In this document: piece by piece, positions 1-7,208 of the stretch | How the letters are laid out: the number at the start of each line of letters is the position of its first letter | How positions within the stretch are numbered: position 1 is the first letter of the stretch | The notes under the pieces: generated by a model | What the model was told of the DNA's origin: nothing | The model's input: the letters and a program-made list of their open reading frames with translations, nothing else | Databases searched by the model: none | Source of the DNA: Amycolatopsis nigrescens CSC17Ta-90 | GTDB taxonomy: Bacteria > Actinomycetota > Actinomycetes > Mycobacteriales > Pseudonocardiaceae | Direction of reading: 5' to 3' | Length of the DNA stretch: 64,000 nt | Assembly: GCF_000384315.1 (NCBI RefSeq) | Contig: NZ_ARVW01000001.1 | Coordinates: forward strand, 1,187,746 to 1,251,745 | Program-made: the position numbers and the translations under genes

Positions 1-477
1 GAACAGGCCGGGGATCTCGTCGGTGAACGGCGCGGCGTATCCGGCGAACGGCCGGTCCCCCAGGATCAGCACGCTCGCGAAATAGGTCAGCGTCATCACC
101 ACGATCCCGGCCGTGAACGCGAGAATCCCTACCACCACGGCCTTTCCGGCGAACAGCACGCGCCGCCTCGGCACCGCGGTGAGGCTGGCCGAGATCGTAC
201 CGCTGCCGTATTCGGCGGTGATCACGAGAACGCCGAAGATCCCGAAGCACAACTGCAGGAACGGCAGCGTGGCCACCCCGACGGTGGCGTCCGGGTCCGC
301 CGCCACGACGCTTTGCTCGCCGGGTCGCAGGCCGTCCCAGAACCTGGCCCACATCACCGCGACCGCGACCCCGAGCACCCACACCCCGGCGGTCGCGGCC
401 AGGAAGTACCGCGAGGACTGCAAAGACCGGATCTTCAGCCATTCGGAAGGCAGCACGTCGGCGAGCGGGCCGGTCAT
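1..477 (-). CDS. ABC-2 type transporter permease, partial (3' end off window)
   Basis: This is the membrane subunit of an ABC exporter; only the first 159 residues are present because the gene runs off the left edge. It begins MTGPLADVLPSEWLKIRS, a usual N-terminus for ABC-2 permeases. A first membrane segment follows (about residues 25-43), then a second hydrophobic stretch leading into ITAEYGSGTISASL, the E-Y-G-S-G-T motif common after the second helix of this family. A third hydrophobic segment lies near residue 120. The start ATG at 477 overlaps the stop of the upstream ATPase gene by four bases, so the two are translationally coupled. The substrate cannot be told from the sequence. Identification as ABC-2 permease is fairly secure; the missing C-terminus prevents finer assignment. 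Confidence 0.75.
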   Translation of the reverse strand, partial: MTGPLADVLPSEWLKIRSLQSSRYFLAATAGVWVLGVAVAVMWARFWDGLRPGEQSVVAADPDATVGVATLPFLQLCFGIFGVLVITAEYGSGTISASLTAVPRRRVLFAGKAVVVGILAFTAGIVVMTLTYFASVLILGDRPFAGYAAPFTDEIPGLF

Positions 478-1379
478 CGCGCACCCGCCCGGTACTCCAC
501 ATCCGCCGCGGTGAGCGCCAGATAGGCGTCCTCCAGCGACGCACTGCGCGGAGTCACCTCGTGCACCGGGATGCCCTGCGCCGCGGCCAGGTCCCCGATC
601 CGCGCGACCTCCATGCCGTGCACCGACAACCCGCCGCCGGGATCGGGCACCACCTCCGCGCCCGCCGCGGTGAGCACGCCGGTCAGCTCGGCGGCCAGCG
701 GGGACCGCACCAGCACGCCGAGCCGGAACCGCTGGGCCAGCTCGGCGACCGTGGTGTCCTCGATCAGCCGTCCCCTGCCGACGATCACCAGCCGGTCCGC
801 GGTCAGCTGCATCTCGCTCATCAGGTGGCTGGAGATCAGCACGGTCCGCCCCTGGGCGGCCAGCGAGCGCATCAGCTCCCTGATCCAGCGCACCCCGTCC
901 GGGTCGAGACCGTTGACCGGCTCGTCGAACATCAGCACCCCGGGGTCGCCGAGCAGCGCCACCGCGATGCCGAGCCGCTGCTTCATGCCGAGCGAGAACC
1001 CGTGCACGCGTTTGCGCGCGACCCCGGCGAGGCCGACCTGTTCCAGCACGTCGGCCACCCGGCGGCGGCCGATGCCGTTGGTCCGCGCCAGGCAGTACAG
1101 GTGCATGAACGCGCTGCGGCCGCCGTGCACCGCGCCCGGGTCCAGCAGCGCGCCCACCTCGAACATCGGCCCGGTCAGCTCGCCGTAGCGGCGGCCGTTG
1201 ACCAGCGCGGTGCCCGAGGTCGGCGCGTCCAGGCCGAGCAGCACCCGCATGGTGGTGGACTTCCCGGCGCCGTTCGGACCGAGGAAACCGGTGACACTGC
1301 CCGGTTTCACCACGAAGGACAGCCCGTCCACGGCGACCGCGCCCCGATAGCGCTTGGTCAGTTCCCGTACTTCGATCAT
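474..1379 (-). CDS. ABC transporter ATP-binding protein (ABC-2 exporter)
   Basis: ATPase subunit of an exporter, 301 residues. It shows Walker A GPNGAGKST near residue 40, the signature FSLGMKQRLGIA and Walker B VLMFDEPVNGLD, followed by the H-loop region SSHLMSEM. The C-terminal 90 residues resemble the regulatory extension of DrrA/CcmA-type ATPases. I chose ATG 1379 (MIEVRELTKRY) because AAGGG lies just upstream and the homologous N-terminus starts there; an upstream in-frame codon at 1415 would add 12 unlikely residues. It overlaps the downstream permease by ATGA. The divergent two-component system starting at 1490 probably controls this exporter, an arrangement common for actinobacterial drug or peptide exporters. 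Confidence 0.9.
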   Translation of the reverse strand: MIEVRELTKRYRGAVAVDGLSFVVKPGSVTGFLGPNGAGKSTTMRVLLGLDAPTSGTALVNGRRYGELTGPMFEVGALLDPGAVHGGRSAFMHLYCLARTNGIGRRRVADVLEQVGLAGVARKRVHGFSLGMKQRLGIAVALLGDPGVLMFDEPVNGLDPDGVRWIRELMRSLAAQGRTVLISSHLMSEMQLTADRLVIVGRGRLIEDTTVAELAQRFRLGVLVRSPLAAELTGVLTAAGAEVVPDPGGGLSVHGMEVARIGDLAAAQGIPVHEVTPRSASLEDAYLALTAADVEYRAGAR

Positions 1380-1489
1380 GCCCTTGACGTTGCCCGGCGC
1401 GGACGCCGCGCACATCGGGCCACGGACCGAACCGGCGTCTCTATCTCCAGACAGAGGCGGCGGCCGAACGGGACGGATACCGTCGGGAA

Positions 1490-2653
1490 GTGCCCGATCC
1501 CGAACTGCGCCCGCTCTTCGTCCGGCGGCTGGGGCCCGGCCGCCTGCTCGCGCTCGACGCGCTGGCCGCGGTGCTCTACACGACCGTGCTGCTCACCCTG
1601 CTGCTCGCCGACGGCAAAAAGCCGTCCTGGTGGGAATGCCTGATCGTGGCCGGGATCGGGTTGCCGGTGGCGGTGCGCAGGCGCTGGCCGTTGCCGGTCT
1701 TCGCGGTGGTGTTCGGCCTGTCGCTGCTCTCGCTTTCGCTGCGGCTGGTCACCGAGTCCTTCCTCGCCGCCGGGTTCGCGCTCTACCTGGTCGCGCTCAC
1801 CGGCAGGCGGCCGCACTGGGAACCCACCCTGGCGATCGCCGTGCTCAGCGGATTCGTGGTGCTCGCCGGCGGACTCGGTACACCAAGGCCCGGCATCGAC
1901 TCGCAGTTCGGCTTCTACTTGTTCGGGGTCGCCGTGCTCGGCGGCGCCTGGACGGTCGGACGTGCCGTCCGCGAACGCCGCACGTATGCCGCGCACACCG
2001 CCGCGCAGCTCGCCGACCAGGCCGTCACCGAGGAACGCCTGCGCATCGCCCGCGAACTGCACGACGTGGTGGCGCACAGCATGGGCCTGATCGCGGTACG
2101 GGCCGGGGTGACCAACCACCTGCACGACGTGCGGCCGGTCCAGGCGCGGGACGCGCTGGAGCTGATCGAGAACACCAGCCGGGACGCACTCACCGAGATG
2201 CGGCACCTGCTCGGCGTGCTGCGGGCGGAGAACGGCCCCGAGCCCACTGCCGAACTCGGCCCGGTGCCCGGCCTGGCCGGACTGCCGGAGCTGGCGGGCC
2301 GGGCCGCGATGGCCGGGGTGCGGGTGGAGCTGCGCACGGACGGGGTGCCCCGGCTGCCGGAAGGGGTGGAGCTTTCCGCCTACCGGATCGTGCAGGAGGC
2401 GCTGACCAACGTGATCAAGCACGCCGCACCGGCGCAGTGCCTGGTGGCGGTGGACGGGCGCGGCGGCGAACTGCGGATCGAGGTGACCGACGACGGCCCC
2501 GGCGCCCGGATGCTGCCGGCGCGTCCCGGCGGGCACGGGCTGATCGGCGTCCGGGAGCGGGTCGCGATGTACGGCGGCGAGTTCGCCGCCGGGCCGCGCC
2601 CGGAAGGCGGGTTCCGGCTGTTCACCCGGCTGCCGTACGGGGAGCCCGCGTGA
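1490..2653 (+). CDS. Sensor histidine kinase (NarL-type partner, HisKA_3)
   Basis: Membrane sensor kinase of 387 residues. The N-terminal 160 residues hold several hydrophobic segments with no obvious extracellular domain, as in the DesK/LiaS-like intramembrane-sensing kinases. The dimerisation and phosphoacceptor motif RIARELHDVVAHSMG puts the phospho-histidine at about residue 191. The HATPase region has the N-box EALTNVIKHA and the G-box GHGLIGVRERV. The start is GTG 1490. The stop overlaps the response regulator GTG by four bases, so the pair is translated together. It lies back to back with the ABC exporter at 474-1379, and the 110-bp gap must hold both promoters; exporter control is the likely role. 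Confidence 0.92.
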   Translation: MPDPELRPLFVRRLGPGRLLALDALAAVLYTTVLLTLLLADGKKPSWWECLIVAGIGLPVAVRRRWPLPVFAVVFGLSLLSLSLRLVTESFLAAGFALYLVALTGRRPHWEPTLAIAVLSGFVVLAGGLGTPRPGIDSQFGFYLFGVAVLGGAWTVGRAVRERRTYAAHTAAQLADQAVTEERLRIARELHDVVAHSMGLIAVRAGVTNHLHDVRPVQARDALELIENTSRDALTEMRHLLGVLRAENGPEPTAELGPVPGLAGLPELAGRAAMAGVRVELRTDGVPRLPEGVELSAYRIVQEALTNVIKHAAPAQCLVAVDGRGGELRIEVTDDGPGARMLPARPGGHGLIGVRERVAMYGGEFAAGPRPEGGFRLFTRLPYGEPA

Positions 2654-3309
2654 TCCGGGTACTGGTCGCGGACGACCAGGCCCTGCTGCGCGGCAGTTTC
2701 CGGGCGCTGGTCGACGCGTCGCCGGGGCTGTGCACCGTCGGGGAGGCGGAGAACGGCGCGGAGGCCGTGGAACTCACCCGGACGCACCGGCCGGATCTGG
2801 TGCTGATGGATGTGCGGATGCCGGAGCTGGACGGGATCGAGGCCACCCGGCGGATCTGCGCGGCGAGCGAGACCAGGGTGCTCATCCTGACCATGTTCGA
2901 CCTGGATTCCTACGTGTACGCCGCGCTGCGCGCCGGTGCCAGCGGTTTCCTGCTCAAGGACACCAGGCCGGCCGAGCTGCTGGCCGCGATCCGGGTGGTC
3001 GCGGCCGGCGAAGGGCTGCTCGCGCCCAGCGTCACCCGGCGGCTGATCACCGAGTTCGCCCGGCGCCCGGATGGCGGACGGCGGGCTCCGGCGAAGCTGG
3101 ACGGCGTGACCGCGCGGGAACGGGAAGTGCTCGTGCTGGTCGCCCGCGGACTGTCCAATTCGGAGATCGCCGCGCGGCTACAGGTGAGCACCGGGACGGT
3201 GAAGACGCATGTGAGCCACCTGCTCGGCAAGCTGCGCGCGCGGGAACGGGCGCAGCTGGTGATCGCCGCCTACGAGTCGGGGCTGATCGTCGCCGGAGAC
3301 GAGCGCTGA
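2650..3309 (+). CDS. NarL/LuxR-family response regulator
   Basis: Cytoplasmic two-component regulator of 219 residues and cognate partner of the preceding kinase. The receiver domain (about 1-120) has the acidic pocket VADDQ, the phospho-acceptor in VLMDVRMPELDG at about Asp54 and the LKD lysine in GFLLKDTRP. The C-terminal LuxR helix-turn-helix (about 155-215) carries LTAREREVLVLVARGLSNSEIA-type sequence with the variant start VTAREREV, then TVKTHVSHLLGKL. The GTG start overlaps the kinase stop (GTGA). Likely targets are the divergent ABC exporter genes, inferred from position only. Confidence 0.93.
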   Translation: MIRVLVADDQALLRGSFRALVDASPGLCTVGEAENGAEAVELTRTHRPDLVLMDVRMPELDGIEATRRICAASETRVLILTMFDLDSYVYAALRAGASGFLLKDTRPAELLAAIRVVAAGEGLLAPSVTRRLITEFARRPDGGRRAPAKLDGVTAREREVLVLVARGLSNSEIAARLQVSTGTVKTHVSHLLGKLRARERAQLVIAAYESGLIVAGDER

Positions 3310-3320
3310 CACCGGCCGGG

Positions 3321-3337
3321 TTGTCACTTGGCGACAA
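3321..3337. promoter_or_regulatory. Short inverted repeat TTGTC-N7-GACAA upstream of hydrolase gene
   Basis: Arms TTGTC (3321-3325) and GACAA (3333-3337) are perfectly complementary. They lie about 85 bp before the start of the hydrolase gene and just after the response regulator stop, so this could be an operator. The repeat is short enough to arise by chance in this base composition. Confidence 0.25.
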
Positions 3338-3420
3338 GCGCCGATCGGCCGATGTCGGCGACCCGCCGCGCCCATAGTGTCGGAGCCGTCTGGGTAGCAC
3401 ACAGCGATCGAGGGGTCTCC

Positions 3421-5082
3421 ATGACAGCAAGAAGATCCAGTTGGCGGCGCGCCATCACGGCCGGGCTGAGCCTGGCCGTTGCCGCCGGGGTGGTGGTGGC
3501 CGGTGCCCCGGCCGCCACCGCAGTGCCCACAGTGCCCACAGTGCCCGCTGGGCTGACCGAGTTCTACGGGCAGCAGCCGGCGTGGACACCGTGCGAGCCC
3601 TCCGGGCCGCTCGCCAACCTGCAATGCGCCGCGCTGACCGTGCCGATGAACTACCGGCAGCCCGGCGCCGAACGGATATCGGTCACCATCAGCAAACTGC
3701 CCGCGAAGGACCCGGCGAAGCGGCGCGGAGTGCTGCTGCTCAACCCCGGCGGCCCCGGCGGCTCCGGGATCGGCCTGCCGAACTTCTTCGCGGACAGGCC
3801 GATCGCGCAGGCCTACGACCTGATCGGGTTCGATCCGCGCGGCGTCGGCCGGTCGACCCCGCTCAACTGCGAGGCCCCGCCGGCGATCGAGGGGCTGTCC
3901 AGCCGCCCCGACGACGCGGAGTTCGCGCTCTGGACCGCGGACGCGCGGGCGGGCGAGGACGGCTGCGAGCGGGCCGCCGGCGGCCTGCGCCCGTTCGTCA
4001 ACACCCCCAACACCGCGCGCGACATGGACGTGATGCGCGGCGTGCTGGGCGAAAAGAAAATCAACTATCTCGGCTTCTCCTACGGCACCTACCTCGGCGC
4101 GGTCTTCGGCAGCCTGTTCCCGAAGAGCCTGGACCGGAACGTGCTGGACTCCGCGGTCAGCCCGGACTGGATCTGGCGCGAGCAGTTCAAGCAGCAGGCA
4201 CTGGCCCATCGGTCCAATGTGGACCTGCTGGTCGGCTGGCTCGGCGAGCGCGACGGTACCTACGGGCTCGGGAAGTCGGCGGGCGAGGTGTTCGCCAACA
4301 GCGAGGCGCTGGCCGCGAAGCTCGCGGTGCGGCCGGTCACCGACCCGGAGTACGGCGAGGTCGACCGGACCATCTACGACGTGCTGCTCGGCAGCGCGGC
4401 GAGGTACCGCCCGCTGTGGGACTCCGCCGGTGAGGTGATCAAGCGGCTGTCGGACGCGGCGGACGGGGTCATCGCGCCGGACTCGCCGGAGATGGTGGAC
4501 GCCGGCAAGGCGGCCCGCGCGCTGTACGCGCTGGCCGTGCCGTCGACCATCAGCGGCGTCTTCCAGACCGTCACCTGTGAGGCCGACTGGCCGAAGGATC
4601 TGCAGATCTACTACAGCGACATGCGACTGTACCGCGAGCGGTACCCGTACGGCGGTGGTATCTCCCGTGCCGCGCCGAACGGCTGCACCTTCCGCAGCTT
4701 CACCCCGCCGGACCGGGTCACCGACCTCAAGCGCGGCTACCCGACCGGACTGGTGATCCAGGCCGACGGGGACACCCAGACCCAGTACGACGGCGGGCCG
4801 GCGATGGCCGCCAAGCTCCGCGACCACCTGATCTCGGTCCCCGACGACGGCACGCACGGGCTCTACGTCAGCAACACCTGCGTGCAGGCGCTGGTGGACC
4901 GCTACCTGGTGGACGGCGTGCTGCCGGGCACCACGACCACCTGTGCCGGCGACCCCCGGCCGGACGTGCCGCCGGACTCAGCCGGGGCGTCCGCGTCCGC
5001 ACGCGGGAGCAATAACTCCACTTTGCAGGAACGGATCGCGAAGTTCGCGAAGAACAAGCAACTTGACAAAGTAACCTTCTAA
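3421..5082 (+). CDS. Secreted alpha/beta hydrolase, tripeptidyl aminopeptidase family (SlpD/SlpE-like)
   Basis: Exported serine peptidase of 553 residues. The N-terminus MTARRSSWRRAITAGLSL, followed by an alanine/valine-rich stretch ending in AAPAATA, is a typical Sec signal peptide. A short PTVPTVP repeat follows cleavage. The alpha/beta-hydrolase fold shows the oxyanion segment NPGGPGGSG, the nucleophile elbow GFSYGTYLG (Ser about 220), and the late acid/base region ADGDTQTQYDGG ... DDGTHGLY, whose histidine completes the triad. A C-terminal TAP-like domain ends with VQALVDRYLVDG, usual for the Streptomyces tripeptidyl aminopeptidase family, which trims N-terminal tripeptides from secreted proteins. 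ATG 3421 was chosen because the signal peptide starts there; an in-frame extension to 3328 would put 31 residues before it. Confidence 0.88.
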   Translation: MTARRSSWRRAITAGLSLAVAAGVVVAGAPAATAVPTVPTVPAGLTEFYGQQPAWTPCEPSGPLANLQCAALTVPMNYRQPGAERISVTISKLPAKDPAKRRGVLLLNPGGPGGSGIGLPNFFADRPIAQAYDLIGFDPRGVGRSTPLNCEAPPAIEGLSSRPDDAEFALWTADARAGEDGCERAAGGLRPFVNTPNTARDMDVMRGVLGEKKINYLGFSYGTYLGAVFGSLFPKSLDRNVLDSAVSPDWIWREQFKQQALAHRSNVDLLVGWLGERDGTYGLGKSAGEVFANSEALAAKLAVRPVTDPEYGEVDRTIYDVLLGSAARYRPLWDSAGEVIKRLSDAADGVIAPDSPEMVDAGKAARALYALAVPSTISGVFQTVTCEADWPKDLQIYYSDMRLYRERYPYGGGISRAAPNGCTFRSFTPPDRVTDLKRGYPTGLVIQADGDTQTQYDGGPAMAAKLRDHLISVPDDGTHGLYVSNTCVQALVDRYLVDGVLPGTTTTCAGDPRPDVPPDSAGASASARGSNNSTLQERIAKFAKNKQLDKVTF

Positions 5083-5090
5083 TCCTGGCG

Positions 5091-5163
5091 GTCGTGAGTG
5101 GAAAGTCGTCGCCCCGGGTGCGGGTGTCCCGCAAGAACACGGGCAACACTTTCCACTCACGAC
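5091..5163. terminator. Long inverted repeat after the hydrolase gene
   Basis: A 16-nt arm GTCGTGAGTGGAAAGT at 5091-5106 is perfectly repeated in inverse at 5148-5163, enclosing a 41-nt loop that itself holds a smaller stem (GTGTCCCGC...). It starts nine bases after the hydrolase stop. A Rho-independent terminator without a clear U tract is the likely role. Confidence 0.6.
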
Positions 5164-5917
5164 CCGCCGCGATGGGCCATCTGGCCTAACCGATCATTGA
5201 CATCAGTCACCAATAGCCACCGGTTCCGTTGAAGGATGGCTCGAAGTGGGTCATAGTCCCAGCTAGTACGAATATTTCGTCGCGCCGCGACTCGGCGCCC
5301 GACTGCCCCGGGAGAGCACCGTGCCCCATCTCCCCCCTACTCACGGTGCCCTCCCCTCCCGCGAAACCAGGCGGCTCGTACCGGCCATCGGAGTACCGGC
5401 GCTTACCCCCGCCGGCCACTCCGGTCCGCGTACGACCACGGCCCCGGCATCGGCCTCCCCAGCCGGCCAGGATCGCACTCCGCCCGCACAGATCGATTCA
5501 GGCCACGATTCAGGCGATCCGGCGTCCGCCCGCTCCGGCGGCGTGGAATCCGGGCCGCCGCAAGGAGTTGACCGTCCCCGGCTACCCGGGATCCGGTCCT
5601 GCCCGCACCAGGCCGGTTACCCCGGCGGGCCGGGCGGCCTTACTCCAAAAGGCCTATCGGTGATTCACGATCGGACGCTTCGCTCGGCTGTCTTCGGTAT
5701 CCGGTAATTACCGGCAAGGGCCCATAATCCCAAATCCCAGCGGGATCCGGACCGGATTGGGCCGAGATCCGGACCGGATGATCCGGACCGGATTAGGCCG
5801 GGCGGCCCGACCCATTTCCGGACGGCTGGGCTCACTCGTTCGGCCTACCGGGCTGCCCTGGATGCCCACCGAACGTCATCAGACTTGTCGTTTCTTCCGA
5901 CAACCGCCGAATGCTCC
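5164..5917. other. Gene-free region with palindromes
   Basis: About 750 bp with no convincing gene. Open frames here (for example 5229-5663 on the plus strand) have proline/arginine-rich translations without family resemblance or a good ribosome site. Two structures stand out. A hairpin has GCACCGTG at 5316-5323 pairing with CACGGTGC at 5342-5349. Three copies of the 13-bp palindrome ATCCGGACCGGAT start at 5745, 5767 and 5781. Base composition is a little less GC-rich than in the flanking genes. Confidence 0.5.
5745..5793. repeat. Three copies of palindrome ATCCGGACCGGAT
   Basis: Perfect 13-bp palindromes (central A) at 5745-5757, 5767-5779 and 5781-5793. The spacing of starts is 22 and then 14 bp. 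They lie about 270 bp upstream of the winged-helix regulator gene and about 130 bp upstream of its candidate promoter. They could be a regulator array or simple palindromic repeats. Confidence 0.6.
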
Positions 5918-5946
5918 TTGACCTCCTCCGGCTAACGTAGTTACAT
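5918..5946 (+). promoter_or_regulatory. Candidate promoter for the winged-helix regulator gene
   Basis: TTGACC at 5918-5923 and TTACAT at 5941-5946 are separated by 17 bp, a fair match to vegetative actinobacterial promoters. The start codon at 6056 lies about 105 bp downstream, which would leave a long leader. Confidence 0.4.
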
Positions 5947-6055
5947 CAGGGTCAGTAGGGGTCTGGGTAGCGGGGACCCGAATGGGGATGTCTTAACGGC
6001 TGGCTGTACGCGCGTTCGCGTCTACCGCCAGTCGTCTAACCATGCTGGGGTAGCC

Positions 6056-6580
6056 ATGCATCGAGTGCAGAACGTCGATGAAGTCAAGCTCGTGCGCTGG
6101 CCGGCGCAGGCCGCCCTTCGAGACCAGTATCGAAAAACGGGGGTACCGCGTCTACTGGTCGTGGAGGGGAGCGCGTTACCGCCGCAGTGCGGTGACCTGT
6201 ACGAAGACTGGGTCCGGGCACCGATTTCGCGGGCCGACCTGGACGCCAGGCTGACCGCGTTGCGCGCGCGGGTGGACGAGCACAAGGTGCCCCAGCTCGA
6301 CGATCGGGGGGTACTGCAGTTCGGCGCGCAGTCGATCACCATTTCCGCCACCCAGACCGAGCTGCTGGAACTGTTCGTCACCCAGTTCGGCAAGGTGGTG
6401 GCCAGGGAGGCGTTGCGCACCAGGCTCAGCGAGGCCAACCAGAGCTCGCCGACCAGGAACTCGCTCGACCTGCACATAATGCGGCTGCGCCGGCGGATAC
6501 TGCCGCTGAACCTGTCGATCAGGACGGTATGGGGGCGCGGCTACGTGCTGGAGTGCTGCGGCGCGCACACCCGTTCCTGA
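6056..6580 (+). CDS. Winged helix-turn-helix (OmpR/PhoB-type) protein with unrecognisable N-terminal domain
   Basis: DNA-binding protein of 174 residues. The C-terminal half (about 85-172) fits the OmpR/PhoB effector domain: LLELFVTQFGKVVAREAL, then NSLDLHIMRLRRRILP and the wing IRTVWGRGYVLE. The N-terminal 80 residues take the place of a receiver but show no DD pocket, phospho-aspartate motif or LKD-like lysine, so it is unlikely to be phosphorylated like a normal response regulator. No kinase is adjacent. It ends 17 bp before the convergent soxR stop, with a palindrome between them. Targets are unknown. Confidence 0.75.
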   Translation: MHRVQNVDEVKLVRWPAQAALRDQYRKTGVPRLLVVEGSALPPQCGDLYEDWVRAPISRADLDARLTALRARVDEHKVPQLDDRGVLQFGAQSITISATQTELLELFVTQFGKVVAREALRTRLSEANQSSPTRNSLDLHIMRLRRRILPLNLSIRTVWGRGYVLECCGAHTRS

Positions 6581-6585
6581 GATTC

Positions 6586-6601
6586 CTGAGAATATTCTCA
6601 G
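6586..6601. terminator. 16-bp palindrome between convergent genes
   Basis: CTGAGAATATTCTCAG is a perfect palindrome that contains the soxR stop codon (TGA on the minus strand, 6598-6600) and lies six bases after the stop of the winged-helix gene. A bidirectional terminator or small operator is possible. It is AT-rich compared with its surroundings. Confidence 0.4.
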
Positions 6602-7053
6602 CCTTCGAGTATGCGGCGGGGTCCTGGCCCTTCCTGGCCGAGGCTGTCGTAGGGGTTGGCCAGCACGCATCGGCTGATCGAAAGGCAACCGCAGCCGACG
6701 CATTCGGTGAAGTCGTCGCGCAACCGCTCCAGATACCGAATGCGCTGGTTGAGTTCCTCCTGCCAATGCCGGGAAAGGCGCTGCCAGTCCTGCCGGTTCG
6801 GCGTGCGGCCCTCCGGCAGTTTCGCCAGCACCTCGCGCACGTCGGCCAGCGGGATGCCGACCCGCTGGGCGATCCGGATCAGCGCGACCCGGCGCAGCGT
6901 GTCGCGGCTGTAGCGGCGCTGGTTGCCGGCCGTGCGGGTGCTGACGATCAGCTCCTGCCGCTCGTAGAAATGCAGCGCCGAAACGGCCACCCCGCTGCGG
7001 TCGGCCAGCTGCCCGACGGTGAGCTGGGACTGGTCCCACTTCAGTTCTTCCAT
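6598..7053 (-). CDS. soxR: Redox-sensitive MerR-family regulator SoxR
   Basis: MerR-type activator of 151 residues that senses redox-active compounds through a [2Fe-2S] cluster. The N-terminal HTH reads LTVGQLADRSGVAVSALHFYERQ with the wing RTAGNQRRYSRDTLRR, as in SoxR. A dimerisation helix follows. The C-terminus has CVGCGCLSISRC, the exact C-x2-C-x-C-x5-C cluster motif. ATG 7053 was chosen because GGGAG lies nine bases upstream; a GTG at 7077 would add eight residues lacking family similarity. In actinomycetes SoxR usually responds to self-made pigments and quinones. The promoter contains a SoxR-box-like palindrome (7083-7100), so autoregulation is likely. The divergent gene is a Ser/Thr kinase, not a classic SoxR target. 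Confidence 0.93.
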   Translation of the reverse strand: MEELKWDQSQLTVGQLADRSGVAVSALHFYERQELIVSTRTAGNQRRYSRDTLRRVALIRIAQRVGIPLADVREVLAKLPEGRTPNRQDWQRLSRHWQEELNQRIRYLERLRDDFTECVGCGCLSISRCVLANPYDSLGQEGPGPRRILEG

Positions 7054-7082
7054 CGCCGCGATCTCCCCTCCCCGCACCGCTA

Positions 7083-7100
7083 CCTCGACTATAGTTCAGG
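7083..7100. promoter_or_regulatory. Candidate SoxR box
   Basis: CCTCGACTATAGTTCAGG is symmetric at 14 of 18 positions, with outer arms CCT/AGG and centre ACTATAGT, which can serve as a -10 element on either strand. It sits 30 bp upstream of the soxR ATG and resembles the known 18-bp SoxR box format CCTCAA-N6-TTGAGG. Wider flanks ACCGCTA/TAGCGGT extend the symmetry to about 33 bp with a one-base bulge. Confidence 0.6.
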
Positions 7101-7208
7101 TTAGCGGTAGGATTCGTGCCGAATCGAAGCGGGGGTTGATTCGGCCACCCGATGGAGTAGCTTCAGAGGCTTCGGGCGGGGGCAGACCGGCGGAACAGGA
7201 GTTGTCTG

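Noticed and set aside
5229..5707. Open plus-strand frames of 128 and 144 codons
   Set aside because: Translations are Pro/Arg-rich, overlap one another in different frames, lack ribosome sites and show no family likeness; typical of GC-rich noncoding DNA.
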